64,000 nt of DNA from Adineta steineri (Eukaryota > Rotifera > Eurotatoria > Adinetida > Adinetidae): NCBI GenBank assembly GCA_905250115.1, contig CAJNOI010000011.1, forward strand, positions 62,001 through 126,000. Reading direction: 5' to 3'. The translations under genes and the position numbers were made by a program. Shown piece by piece: positions 48,026-61,037 of the stretch. The notes under the pieces are model-generated. The model saw only the letters and a list, made by a program, of their open reading frames with translations. It was not told the DNA's origin and made no database searches. How positions within the stretch are numbered: the stretch's first letter is position 1; each line of letters starts with the position of its first letter.

Positions 48026-49550
48026 TTAATTTGTATCCATAGTATTGTCCGAAGATTTCCTATAATGTTTATCTAATGCTTGTAGAAAAGCTTGTAAATC
48101 ACGTTGATTAGCTGCATTTGTTACTTCATCTGGAAAATCAAATTGAGAAAGAACAGATGTTAATTCACCTGATTGAAGAGTATGACTAAATTAAAATTAT
48201 AAAGAAATAGTTTTCTTCTATTTTATTAAACATACTTAAATGCATCGAGAATTGGTTGAAATTGTGGTAATTGAATTGAGTCTCTCAATTCTTTTTCTGT
48301 ACTTGGTATATTATGACCGTCTGGTAAACGAGTACGTATTTTGTTTTGTACATCTTTATTACTTAATAATGGAATTAAATTCTAAAATAATAATAATTGA
48401 AAAAGATACATGAAAGCAATCTTAGATATTGAATATACTTCATTTGGTATAGAGGATTTTACCGACGCTGCAGTTGTTTCTGTCGCTTGAGTTGTATCAT
48501 TTTTCAAGTTAGCCATAGCATTTCTCAAAGTATTTATTTGAATAGCACCACTTTTGTTTCCAGTGGATGCTGTTGAGTTTGTAGGGACCGTAGCGGATGG
48601 TGAACTAACAGTAGCATTATTAGTTGATGTAGGTGTTGCTGCTGCATTACGTGTTCTAGTTGATGTTGTATTTGGACGAGAATCACTAGTCTGCGCAGCA
48701 GATGTATTTGTACGAGATGATGGTGTTCCTTGTTGAGCTGACGTACTGCTAGATTCTCCACCACGTCGATTACGTGGCATCAAACCAGCAGCTCCACTAT
48801 TACCAAGTGAAGAAAGTAATGATTGAAAATCATTTGGATTCATACCTATAAAAAGATTTTTTTTCTCATTAAAAAATAGACAGAAATCGAATTTTACCAC
48901 GAAGAACATTTGATAAATCATTTGGATCAAGGCCACCTGCACCACCACTCAACATACGCTCCATAAGTGGTTGTAATTGATGAGCATCACTGTTACTATC
49001 ACCAAAACTAGGTGTTGGTGGATTATTTACCTAACAAAAATATATTAAGCATAAATTAGATTATAATCAGAAACTTACAAGATCATTTATTTTTTTACAA
49101 TATTCATCATCTTTATCTTCTTTTGGTTCTTGCATCCAAATAAAGAATTTTTTAGCATTACTTTTCCATTTAAGTACATAGACACGTCCTGAAAAGAAAT
49201 ATTTATTTTGAAAACTTTGTTATAAAAAAAAAATTTTTTTTTACCTGTAGTATTTTGCGTGACTTTTTTAAATTCAATTTCATCGGGAAATATAGTAAGA
49301 TCATCTTCTGGTCTATTACTTGTTCGTTCTTTCCAACATAAATGTATCAGCATATCATTACCCTGATGTAAATAAAAAAGACCTTTTCGTTTATCCGGAT
49401 AAACCTATAATATAACAGTAAAAAATAACTAAAGTCAATGTAAGAATTTAATTAACAGACCATGTTACCACGTAGATTCATTTTACCAGCTTTAAATTCG
49501 ACTAAATTTCGAGTAGCTGCTTGAGAAGTTGGTGTACGAAATAGTGACAT
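48026..49550 (-). CDS. ADRM1: Proteasomal ubiquitin receptor ADRM1/Rpn13
   Basis: Exons 49461-49550, 49245-49404, 49079-49188, 48898-49030, 48439-48845, 48236-48381 and 48026-48185 give 401 residues (human 407). The N-terminal Pru domain, which binds ubiquitin and Rpn2, begins [20 protein letters not shown] and continues through [20 protein letters not shown] and RVYVLKWKS to [21 protein letters not shown] Ser/Thr/Ala-rich linker follows. The C-terminal DEUBAD domain ([17 protein letters not shown], then [18 protein letters not shown]) activates the deubiquitinase UCH37. All expected parts are present. The first intron uses an unusual GTCTGT donor. Confidence 0.95.
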
Positions 49551-50449
49551 TTTACTTTAGAAAATATGAGTAATATCAGTTTATGAAATTGATAAATGGA
49601 AGGTAAAAATGAAATCGTTACGACACGAGCATATCATGATGACGAATACAGAACGTAAATTCGATTGGTGTACTTGATTATCAATATAATTTCACCAGCT
49701 CTTCTCAATATTAATGACAAAATCTAGATAACAACAAAAACAAAATTTAATTTAACTAATTTTGTCTATTTTTTTAATCAGTTTGAAAAGTCGAAATAAG
49801 ATCTGTACGAGAAATATTAACACTAGTGGCTCCCTCTTGTTTGAACCTTCAGTCTTTATAATATACCTTTCAAGTTATTGAGGAGTAAAACCTAATTTTT
49901 CTTGACTGTTATTTGTCTACCGAACTCAAGATTTCATATTTATATGTTATAAATAAACATGTATCAAGTGTAATTATGTGAAATAGTAGGACGTCATTTT
50001 AATAATAAATACAAAAAAAATGATGCTTTCTGTAGGCGATATTCTCGTTACTTCAAAATAATAATAATAATGATACCATACTTCTGAAGTTTTTCTCGAA
50101 AGGTTTCATAACATCGTTTGTTTCTAATATAATATAAATTATTTTTTAAAACATATGCATGACATATATATTGTCATTAACCTTGTGATACACATCCTGT
50201 TAGAAAACCTATATTATTAAATCTTCACGATTAATAACAATCAAATATATTTCAAATAAACAAAAAAATATTCGTTTAACACATTCTTTTATTGATTTAT
50301 TTTCACGCTATGCATTTATTTAGAATAATTTACTACGTATGTTTCGATACTAATATAACATATGAACATAGTGAATTTACAAGAAATACTTTTTCATATC
50401 TGATTAACACAAAATTTATATTTATACAATTCTAACGAAAATCACAGAA
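49551..50449. other. Intergenic
   Basis: 899 bp upstream of ADRM1 and downstream of APLF. No exon or repeat element is seen. Confidence 0.55.
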
Positions 50450-52095
50450 TTAATCATCATCATCATCATCTGACATATGTACACGTGCTTTCTTTTTAGC
50501 TGGTCGTTGATCATGAACAGATGAACCTTGAACAAATTCAGCAGCTTCTTCATTTAATAGATTGATTTCACTTTTATCAGTAGAACTACTTTCATCGTCA
50601 TCATCCGAATGTCGAGCTTTTCTATGTGGTTTCCAATCATTATCAGGATCTTTCTGTGAACTATCTATAGCACAAAAAAATCAGATTAAATAAATAACCC
50701 GAACATCATTAGCTTATATACCTGCTCGATCAATACGTGTACTTTCTGCAAGATTGTCATCATCAATAAAACTATCATTGTAATCGTATTCATTTGGTAA
50801 TCCATCATCATCATCATCTTCCTCTTCATCACTTCCTAGAACTCCATAAAATATAATTTGTTTTGAAGTTTTGAAGTTTTTAATTTACCTTTACGTTTCG
50901 ATGTTCTTTTTTTAGACATATTTACTGATGATCGTTGTTTATTATGACTATATTCATTAAAATGGTCAGGATTTTTTCGATAACAATCACTTCCATAAGG
51001 ACATTCAGGTTTTGTATTATCTGTATCATTTTCTTTATTATCCCAATCTGGATCACCAGGATGAATAGCTTCTTGTCGATGAGCTGGATTTTTCCGATAA
51101 CAAAACTTGCCATATGGACAACGTTCTCGTTTAACTGGTTTAGCAATTACCGATGAAGTTTGATTATTTTGATCTATAATATAAGAGTCATAGTCAATAA
51201 TCATATCTTTAAAAAGTTTAATTAACCTGTTGAAGTAGCTGTCGTAGTAGAAGGTACATCATTCGATTTTTCATCATCATCATCATCGTACGTGATTTCA
51301 CTAACTTTCTCTCGTCCAATGTCTAATAATCAGAAAGATATATGTATTCGATTGTGTCAATATGATAATATTAAGTAACTCACATGTTCGATATTTCGAT
51401 GGTGATGGTGTTGGAGTAGTTTTCGTAGGAGTAGGAACTGTTTTACTCTTGCCTCGTCCTTTAGCATTTTTTGATTCTGGCACTGAACGTGTAGACATCC
51501 ATACTGGTAATGCACGAGATGTATGTAATATTACACCACCTTCTGGTTCGATATTTGAATGTTTCGAAGGAGTTGTTTTTTCATTATGATTTTCAATTGA
51601 TGAAAATTCATCCTCATGTACTGGTGATGAAGATCCATTCTCTTTTACTGGTGATTCTTTAATTGGTGAAGATTCATTCTCGTTCACTGATGAATCTTTG
51701 ACTGGTGAAGATTCTTCTTCATGTATTGGTGATTTTGATATTGCCGATGAATCTTCTCTTTTTTCTTCTTCTTCTTCATCTTTTGGTTTAACTGAAATAC
51801 GATAAAAATATTCATTTGGTAATAAACCTATTTCATCATTATCATTTAATTGAAATTCTTGATCTTTTGTCAACGTAATTAATTGATTTTCTTTTGTTCT
51901 ATAAAATGTTGGATTATGATGAATAGGTTTTATCCATACTGTTCCATCTGATTTAATATATAATTCGGCATGGTTACGAGAAATTTTCTTATCCAAACAA
52001 CCAATATTTGGTGTACGACCTATTGTTGTCACAGTAGTTTCATCAAGTATAAGACGATTGCCTTTTTCTATTGGTATCAATTCTACAATAGACAT
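50450..52095 (-). CDS. APLF: Aprataxin and PNK-like factor (FHA + tandem PBZ + acidic tail)
   Basis: Exons 51384-52095, 51227-51322, 50889-51173, 50722-50835 and 50450-50664 give 473 residues. The N-terminal FHA domain (VTTIGRTPNIGCLDKKISRN then HAELYIKSDG) has the phosphothreonine-binding GR and SRNH residues and would bind CK2-phosphorylated XRCC1/XRCC4. A Ser/Glu/Pro linker with repeated SPVKDSS/SPIKESP units follows. Two PAR-binding zinc fingers, CPYGKFCYRKNPAHRQEAIH and CPYGSDCYRKNPDHFNEYSH, have C-x5-C-x6-H-x5-H spacing. The C-terminus is acidic and ends in SDDDDDD, matching the histone-binding acidic domain of APLF. Its role is recruitment to poly-ADP-ribose at DNA breaks and promotion of end joining. 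It is head to head with HPF1, 236 bp apart. Confidence 0.93.
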
Positions 52096-52331
52096 GTTGA
52101 ATATCTAAAGAAAATCAAAATCATTTCGATTTTTGTATATCAATTGTATCATTACAAAACTCTGGTGCAATATCAATCTCGATTCATTTGTCGAATGAAA
52201 TTTTTTAACAAAGAACAGTTTCAGAGGTCGCTAAAAATTAAAATTTCATTCATCCAATGAAATTACATAAAATACACAATAAAAACGTCTTTTTACTGTA
52301 CATTAAACTTATATTAAAGATAAATTAAAGA
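52096..52331. promoter_or_regulatory. Shared bidirectional promoter region of APLF and HPF1
   Basis: 236 bp separate the divergent start codons of two PAR-pathway genes, so both promoters and 5' UTRs must lie here. I see no individual binding site that I can name. Confidence 0.6.
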
Positions 52332-53899
52332 ATGACTGAACGAAAACGTTTATCTGATACAGACGAATCGCCAACTAATAATACTAAAAAAATTAAACTT
52401 ATTCAATCAACACGTCCTTTGTGTCGATATGGTGCGAAATGTTATCGAAAACATCCCGATCATTTACGTGATTATCGTCATCCATCAAATGATAAAAAAG
52501 AAATAGAAAATGATAATGATGATGATGATGATAGTTTAACAGCTGAACCAACAATCTCCTTTTCTGTATCGTCATCAAAAAAAGAAACATCAGCACCAAA
52601 CTCATCTTCATCCTCACCAGTCAAACAAACAACAACATCGAACAATACTACCATAAGTTTAATGGAATTGACAGAATTAACCGGTGAAAAATTACTTTCA
52701 GAGCTTTATCAAATGAAATTTCCATCTGATCTTCATGAATTTTGGAATTTTTGCTCAAATATAAACAAGAAAAATCCACGTGGTAAGAAATATATTCATC
52801 GAACTTTTTTTCTGTTTCAGTTAACATATATCTCAAAGTAAAATCATCATATTTTATTTATTATTTAGATGTATTAAAAAATCTACTCAATATAGAATTA
52901 GTTGGTCCATTTGAAATTCTTGATGGTGCTTTAACAACATGCAAAACATTACCAAATATGAATTTACATTATCGCTATTATTATGATACGCCTGAGTTTA
53001 TGACTGTCATTCGAACTCTTGATAAACAAAGTCAATTTCATATTGGCTATCACAGGTTAGTAATTGCCTTGCAATAAATTATCCATATAGCCGTCAATAG
53101 AATCTGAACAACGAAGGAGAAAATCATATATATCTAATCTTTTATTTAGAGATTCACCTGATGAATTACCATCATTTCTTGCTTCTAATGATTCAAATAC
53201 AAATAATCATTTTAAAATCTGTGGTGACAATATATTTGCTGCAATTCAGTAAATATGAAATATGTTCAAATAATAGAATCATCATTATTAATTGATTTAG
53301 TTCATATGCTCGTCATAGTTTGAAAACAAGTGATAAATCTGATTTAAAAACTTTTATATCTGATTTGGAAACATTTGCAAAGAAACATAAGTTTGCATTA
53401 GAAGAAACAACATCAAAAATAACTGCACGAAAGAAAAAAGTCAATTGTACATTATTAAATTCTTTAGGAATGGTAGTTCCTTGTGAAAACGATATTGGTT
53501 ATCGTCCTGTTCCATATACTAAAGGTTAGAAATATAAATAAATTTTTTTAGCTAATCTATTTCGGTTAAATTATTTTAGATCAATTTAAAAAAATTTGTG
53601 ATAAATTTTGTAATAGTTCATCGGAAGAACTTTGTCAAACAGCTGAAGATGATTTACAACATGTAATAACATGTATCCAATTTGCAAATGATGAATGTGA
53701 TTATGGTGAAGGTTTAGAATTTGGTTTAAATTTATTTTTATATGGTTCATCAAAACTTCATACACGTATTCTAACACTTTTACCACTTGCATATAAATTA
53801 CTTCATCGCGATCTCTATGGAGAAATTATAACGGATCATATATCATCTGGTCGTTCAAATTTAATTAAAGATTTAAATGAAATAGAAAAAAACAAATAA
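52332..53899 (+). CDS. HPF1: Histone PARylation factor 1 with N-terminal PBZ finger
   Basis: Exons 52332-52782, 52869-53055, 53150-53248, 53301-53524 and 53580-53899 give 426 residues. The N-terminus has a PAR-binding zinc finger, CRYGAKCYRKHPDHLRDYRH, as in insect HPF1 but absent from human. After an acidic/Ser linker the HPF1 core follows: LPSDLHEFWNFC-like start (FPSDLHEFWNFCSNI), VGPFEILDG, YYYDTPEFMTVI, RDSPDELPSFL, GDNIFAAIQ, then FANDECDYGEGLEFGLNLFL. The Asp-Glu of NDEC corresponds to the catalytic residues that HPF1 adds to the PARP1/2 active site to redirect ADP-ribosylation to serine. The stop TAA at 53897-53899 directly abuts the stop of the opposite-strand gene. Confidence 0.94.
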
Positions 53900-55130
53900 T
53901 TAATTATCTCTAGACATATTTTTGTACATATTTATTAAATGTTCATTGTCGTTTAATAATTTTCTATGTTTATTGTAATATATTTGAGATTGATATGGAC
54001 GTGATACATAGGATAATTGAAGATATAAATCAGATTGAAGACATTGAAGATGTATATGATCAATATCATTGTTATCTTGAATAAGATTTTTATCAAAACA
54101 ATTTATAAGTTTTAAACAAAATTTAGCTTGATTTTCTTCGATTTGATTTACATAAGATTGCATTAAATGATCAAATAATTCATCAGTTTCAATTGGCATA
54201 CGTTGATGATAATGAACAAGATGTTCAATAGATTTCGTATTATTTGTAATAATTTCTAAAGAAAGACAATAAGTTATATTCTTTCCAGTATGCATTCTAC
54301 TTGAAAAAATGTTTAGGCTATATATTAGATTATGATTCGGTTTCTAGTTGTTGTATACATAAATGAAATAGGATGATTTTGTTTTGTGAACTAACCAGAA
54401 TCAATCGAAAGATAATAAAATGTACTATAGGTTTATTTATCATGTGGGAAACTTGAAATATGAGAAAAAGTTCATCACTATAACAAGTTACGGATATAGT
54501 GAAGTCAAGAAAATAATCAGTAATTTGCTTATAATATAAGAATAAATACAAATGTTTCCAATTGTAAGGAACTAGTCTACCTCTCTCTTATTATTCTTAC
54601 ACTTTATCTATACTTAACGTTTTTATATGGTAATATTTTCACTAATCGAGGAGATGATTATCGATATTTGACTAGCGTTTACTAACAAGATCAGCTATTA
54701 AATCATTACAGGGAACATATCTTCGTTTTTCTCATACCGACCTCGCTCTCATATCACGATTCTAACCGGCTGAGAGTTTGGAAATCAATTCAATTAGTCT
54801 ATCTTAAATTATTTATTCTTACTATGAAAGAGAAACTTAAAAAATTAAAGAAAATTCGTCTATAAAAAAATATTTTCAAGTTAGTAGATATCCATTCATT
54901 ATGCCCTATGATGAATTACGATATTCTAAACTATAATATAAATAAAAAGAATAAGTTTATCATCGATACATACTTGGAATAACACACCAAATAAGTTCTA
55001 ATTGTTCTAATGTCAAGTGTGGTTGATCATGTTGTTCAATAGCTTGGCAAATATATTCACAAGATTCATTTAAACGATTCATTTGAAAAGCCATCGTAGC
55101 TTTCCAAAAATATTCTTCAATAATATTCAT
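53900..55130 (-). CDS. Divergent, shortened 14-3-3-like protein
   Basis: The first exon (about 54974-55130) starts MNIIEEYFWKATMAFQMNRL and runs through EYICQAIEQHDQPHLTLEQL; it matches the first helices of 14-3-3. The last exon reads MHTGKNITYCLSLEIITNNT... and later QCLQSDLYLQLSYVSRP, which aligns with the 14-3-3 block that precedes and includes KGDYYRYLAEV. The protein stops there, so roughly the C-terminal half, with several phosphopeptide-groove residues, is absent. The exon junction is not settled: the GTATGT donor at 54973 and the visible acceptors at about 54300 do not join in frame, whereas a GTGTGT donor 14 bp earlier does; a further small exon in between is also possible. The stop TAA is at 53900-53902. 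I cannot tell a functional mini-14-3-3 from a decaying copy. Confidence 0.6.
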
Positions 55131-55467
55131 GAATTAATTTTTTTTTACAAAATAATTTTTATTAATATGTATATCTATATATATATATTGTATATCACTT
55201 TTCTTTGTCTACATCTATAGGAGAAAGTGCGATGATCAAAATATATATTCAAAACAAGCCACGTGTGTTTTATTGTTGCTAGTCCAGTTAATTCGATCTA
55301 TATTTAGTTAACATAGAGAATGACACGTTGAACTTAATGTCTACGTTATTTTTCTTTTTTTCTTCTTGTCGACGTTATCGAGAAAATAGAATTTCGTATA
55401 GATTGTAACGAACAAACTAGCTTCGGTGCGTATTATGATGGTAAATAGAAAAGGAAAAGCATAAAGA
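55131..55467. other. Divergent promoter region, 14-3-3-like gene and SOX gene
   Basis: 337 bp between two head-to-head start codons. AT-rich with a TA run near 55180; no defined motif is named. Confidence 0.5.
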
Positions 55468-57214
55468 ATGTTGTCGACGTCGATCGATCCTCAGAATAAT
55501 AGTCATAACAGTAATGGACGACCATTGAGAATTGTTTCAACAAATCGACTCTTTACCAAAGTCAGAACTGAACAACCATCAGAATCTGGTATATGAAATA
55601 TTATTTTTTATTTCATAAATATAATATTTGAAAAAATATTAATTTTAGTCTTACCTTCCATAATGGATGCAACAAGTTTATTTTCTGATCATCATCATCA
55701 TCATCACCATCATCATCATCATCTTGATGTATTTCAAAAAGATGAATCCATACTTGATGAAACAACAATGATAACAACATCATCATCATCACCTTCATTT
55801 GCTGATTTTCATCGAAATCTATCAACATCAACATCAACTCTCTCATCGCCAACATCATTTTCACCATTACAACATGATCATAGTTATGGTGTATCAGCAA
55901 ATTCTTCATCATTACTTCCATCACCATCATCACCTGATTTAACTGTTCATAATTCAACAAATACAAATACAAATTCATCTGTTGTTGTTACATGGCCACA
56001 AATAAATTGTCGAGCATTAAGACCAGATGATTATCATATGTTATTAGAATTATTATCATCAAATACAAATGCTGATTCACCACCAATATTTTTCGGTTCA
56101 GCACTTATTGATCCAACAACACCAACACCCTATTCCGATGCAACACGTACACAACCAAAGAAACGTGTTCGTCCTGGTCATGTTAAACGACCAATGAATG
56201 CATTTATGGTTTTCTCACAAATTGAACGTCGAAAAATGGTTCAACTTGCACCACATTTACCTAATGCCGATATTAGCAAGTAAGTAAAAATACTTTTATT
56301 TTCAATCGATTTTATTTTATTTTATTTCATATAAATATATTAGATGTTGTGGAGCCAAATGGAAACGAATGTCATTACGTGAACGACAACCATATATGGA
56401 AGAATCTGAACGATTAAAACATCTTCACGCACGGCAATATCCTACTTACAAAGTAATTATTGATTTCAACTTTAATCACTTCACACAACTAGTCATGTTT
56501 TACGTATTTATACTGTGAGAAATCAGTTAGTATTATCTAGTAGAATAAAAATACCCAAAAACAATCGATACACATTTATATGAAGTATAGATCGATAAAT
56601 ATTTCTTTTTTGTGAAGTTTTTTTTTTCAGATAAGGAGATTTATTAAAATTATTCTATTCAAATTTCATTACTTTTGATAACGTCTTAGGGGAAATTTTT
56701 AGTTACCAAAGAAAGATTATATTCTTTAATTGAGATCAATTTGTTTTTTTTAAATAAATTTTTTATACAAAATATTTCTTTTCTTTTCTAGTATCAACCA
56801 CGAAAACGCAGTAAGACTAATCAATCAGCAAATGTATCTTCATATCCATCCCTAGCTGCTGCTTCATCATCATCATCACCACCTCCACCGAATATAATGA
56901 CAACAATATCTCCACAAATATCAATTTCAACGAAAGAACAACCAGAAACACCACCCCCATCACTTCCACAGCCGACATCATCATCATCGTCATCATCACT
57001 GCCATCAAATCCAAATGATCCAATATCATTATTAGTAGCAACATTATTCGATCAAAAACTAGCAATGTTTGCTAGTAATCTTCAACAATTTAATATTGAT
57101 CATCTGCAATATCATTTTACACCACCTAATACTCAACTGTATCCAACACCAACACCGATGCCATTTGATCCTGTGGCTTTTCTTGCTAAACAACAACAAC
57201 ATCGGCTTGTTTAA
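55468..57214 (+). CDS. SOX-family HMG-box transcription factor (SoxC-like)
   Basis: Exons 55468-55588, 55649-56279, 56344-56452 and 56792-57214 give 427 residues. The HMG box (about residues 209-285) reads [20 protein letters not shown], then [20 protein letters not shown], and ends [19 protein letters not shown] is the SOX signature, and SQIERRK is typical of group C (SOX4/11/12); the MSLRERQPY part is less typical, so the group call is moderate. Trp in the usual MVWSQ is replaced by Phe. The N-terminus has an 11-residue His run and Ser/Pro-rich text; the C-terminus is Ser/Pro-rich with a hydrophobic helix ([20 protein letters not shown]) that could be an activation segment. The introns inside and after the box are phase 2 and phase 0. 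It binds DNA in the nucleus; developmental role inferred. Confidence 0.92.
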
Positions 57215-60077
57215 AAAAAATTGATTTACTAGTTCTATATATACATACATATTATATATATATATACATAATAGATATTAAAAAATAGCGAGATAGAGAG
57301 TGATAGATAGATAAGAAAAAAAATTTTTACTTTCATTTTCACGTTTTATTTTATTTTGTTGTGTGAGTGTGTGCTATGTGATTTCTTCTTCATTTCTTTT
57401 CTCATTATGTCCTAAATCTTGCTCTACAGTAGTTTTTCTTTACTTATTTTTTTTTCTTCTTTTGTTTTGTTTTGCGCTATGTTGTAGTTCGAAGATGCAT
57501 ATTGAGTTATAAGAAAAGTAAAAAGATTTCTCATTTTTATAAGTACAATATAGAAGGGAAAAAAGAAACTTTTTTAAACGAAAAACAAATATTGTTAAAT
57601 TATTAAACAAGCAATATGATGATTGTAACTATTGTCATTGATAGTTACAATATCATTTAAAGATTTTATTTTAAATGTTTTATCGGTTGATACTATCATG
57701 AAAACATTGATATTCATTAAGTTTGTTTCAAGTCATATTGAAATAGATTTTCTATAGATTTATGAGAATGGATCATTAAATTACATTGGAGAATAAAAAT
57801 ATGTATATAATTTTACCTTATTGAAGAAATTAATGACAGTATCAGTAGGATCTAGATCTCTCGTTTACAAAACAAGTAACGCGATGCAAACATCGCTGGC
57901 TCTCTACTAGAAAAATATAATCATAGGTAGCAGTCGTTGAGGACATTCGTTTAACGACGGCTAATCTTGACCTACTGACCATCAGATGACGCTCATAAAA
58001 TTTTGAGTTCAACTCTTTCGCCATATCTTTTAAGGGGAGACATAACATATTCTAACATTACTTCTCGTTTTCTCACCATACGCCTCTTTCTTCGTGTCTA
58101 AGCTATATTTTTTTAAAGAGCGTTTGTTTAAATAGTTAGATAGATACGATGAAGCAATTAAATTAATCACTCTAATGATATTGTGAAAATAAACGGTGCA
58201 CCTGCTGGTGTCATGAATGTAGTGTTCCTACTCATGTCAACAGTAACGTTCACATTCTTTTCCTCCGAAGTCGTCTTTCGGATCAAAACCTTTCGTTTGA
58301 AAACGAAGCGAACATCACATAGTAGATTCGAATTTCTCACTCCCAAACCGCTGGTGACACTTTATAAGAAATCATCACTTTCTCAACTAAACAATGCTAA
58401 ATTCGGATGCCCTATTATCAAAATCTGTTAGCCACGCTTTACAAGAGTTTGGCATCGAATGACACCAATACACATATAGATAAATAGATACAAACGCTTC
58501 ACTTCTTATATGCCCTTCTCTATACCACAGAAAGTTTCATATTTATGAAGCAAGTAATGATCGACTATTAACTCGCTTACCTCTTTCTCGTGCAAACGCT
58601 ATCCCTTCACATTCATTGAAAATAGGATCCCTTTGGTTTTCATCACTTTCTCCACATATTCACTTGCTAATTAGTAGTACACGCATATGGAGTCATGTTT
58701 GAAATTCCAAAATCAATATATTTTTAGACTAACCTTGAACCAATTAGGACAGTGTGAAAACTAATATAAGTAAGAAAACAAACAATTTCTGTTTCCAGCA
58801 AACATCCCCACGAAAAAGAGAATATTAAAGTATCCACAGAAATGCCTTGTCTCTAAAACTCGATTTCTATTGATTCTCACAAAACGGACCTCAGATTCAG
58901 ATTTCTCGACTTAAAAAATCGACTGATCAAGTTTTTATAACTCATATATGTCTTTTACCTTCGACGTTCTTTTGACCCCGACACAAACACAAACTATTTT
59001 ATTTTAAATGATCCTCCTTACAGTCGAGAGGATAAAAAGGGAGCTAGTAGTCATATTAGCGTATCTACGACAATCTAAATAATGCTAGAGTTTTATTATT
59101 CAAAATCAGTACGATAAATTTCATACGGTCATATATGTTTTTTTATAAGATAACAGTGAATACCTCGACATATTTCACTCATTAGTATACATTCTGATGT
59201 TATTCTTTTAATTATAATTAATCAATTCATTGATATGCTTTGATCAGTTTTATTGTTTAATATTCAATAAGAGAATTTTAAAAAGTATACTGATTTTTCA
59301 TCTTCTTTTTCAAACGAAATTAGTCAGAGGTACTGAAAATATTTTTAATAATCAGATTTCATATGCTCGTAAAATATATCATATATTTTTGTAACAAAAC
59401 ATCAACTAAAGGACAGTTTTCAACTTGTAAGTAAAACAAACCTAGCTAGATAATGAAATCATACGACACTAGAAAGTTACAACTTATTCAATTATCAATC
59501 AATAAAGAAGATCAAAAAACATCAATTATATTCTTCTTAAGCACATAAATTTTAATTCGGAATATATTTTCAATAGTCACAATGTAACTATTCAAGTTTT
59601 CTAAGAAGAAATATAAAAACAAAGATACAATTAATACGTTTCTAATTTCTATTCAAAATGGCTGTAACACACAAAACATTTAACACTCATTAATTCAGTA
59701 TATCAAAATGGTTTAAATTGGTGTGAGAATACATAAACAATATTTATATGAATCGATAAACTTCTATATTAAATATGAACGAAACAAACAAAGTAAACGA
59801 ATTCATTTATTTTTCTTTGTATTATTTCTACTAGAAAGAAAAATAAAATAATTTTGATTCGACGAATGCACTTGATATGTTCAAAACGAAAACGAACAAA
59901 AGCCTATAGACAAAAACAAATAGAAGAAAACAATATAACACGTGTTGTTAACATACACATATGTTCTCCCTTGATTCATCTCTGTCCACTTGATTTTATC
60001 CCTCCTATCCTTGTTATCCACTTTCATTTCCATCTTTTAATCGTAGACATATACACACATCCATATAATATAAAATA
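57215..60077. other. Intergenic, including a GC-richer stretch
   Basis: Nearly 2.9 kb without an accepted gene. The part from about 57840 to 59050 is visibly less AT-rich and less poly-A/T-filled than its surroundings. It contains two open frames (57842-58048 minus, 58183-58431 plus) with ordinary residue composition but no recognisable motif or splice context. It may be degraded mobile-element or non-coding RNA sequence; I cannot decide. Confidence 0.45.
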
Positions 60078-61037
60078 ATGTTTATTTCAAAGACAATATC
60101 TAATCCGACAAAAAAATTAAATATAAATATTTCGTCAAATTCTAAACAAACAACATGTAAATTATTTGTTGGTAATTTAGCTACACATACAACAAGTACA
60201 CATCTTCAATCAATTTTTCATACATATGGACAAATTATTGAATGTGTTAAAGTACGTGAAAGATATGGTTTCGTTAGATTTTCAACAAATGAAGAAGCTC
60301 AACAAGCATTAAATGCTTGTAATGGATTACAATTAAATGGTTATCCAATGATTGTTGAATATGCACAAAATGAAATTTTAATTAGTCCAAAATCACCACG
60401 TACATCATCATGTCGATATCATTCAAAAAAGATACCGATACCAATAGCAATTAATACTACTAATACTACTAATAATAGTAATACTAATACTAATGATGAT
60501 ATACCTTTATTAACAGTTGAACCAATAAAATATTCAACATCAACATTAAATCCTGATGCATCATCATTTACATTAGCTTGTTCAACAAGTGATTATCATT
60601 CACAATCAGATCGACCATCAAGTCGTGCATCATCGGAACGATCGAATTGTTTATCACCATCGATACTTTCAGCAACATTACCATTATCATATTCAGATGA
60701 TGATGATGAAGAAGATGAAAATAATTATCGAAAAAATATTCATGATAAACAACAACCATTAAATATTTTCATTGGTGATAAAATTCTTAAATTATATGGA
60801 TCAAATGTTGATGCTAATAATAATCAAACGACAACATCATTTGATGGTAAGAAAAAACATTTTAAGAAAAATTAGGTTTTTATTTTTACTTTCGTTATAG
60901 GTCGTGATATTGATCCACGTGATCCAATATTTATATGGAATTTTGCCTTTTATCCAGATGTATCAATAAGTCCATTTGTCAAACGTTCAGATATTAAAAC
61001 ATTACTTGAACGTCGAGTTTCACTCTATTCACAATAA
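60078..61037 (+). CDS. Single-RRM RNA-binding protein
   Basis: Exons 60078-60846 and 60901-61037 give 301 residues. One RRM lies at about residues 27-97, with RNP2 KLFVGNL and RNP1 RYGFVRF, and the helix EEAQQALNACNG; the layout and short loops resemble RBM4/Lark-type domains. No second RRM or zinc knuckle follows. The remainder is Ser/Thr/Asn-rich with an acidic run (SDDDDEEDENNY), and the second exon adds a conserved-looking tail RDIDPRDPIFIWNFAFYPD. The 54-bp intron is phase 1. The RNA targets are unknown. The ATG at 60078 is the first in frame after an AT-rich leader. Confidence 0.8.

Noticed and set aside
57842..58431. Possible small protein genes
   Set aside because: Ordinary composition but no ATG context, motif or splice-flanked continuation; left as an unexplained stretch.
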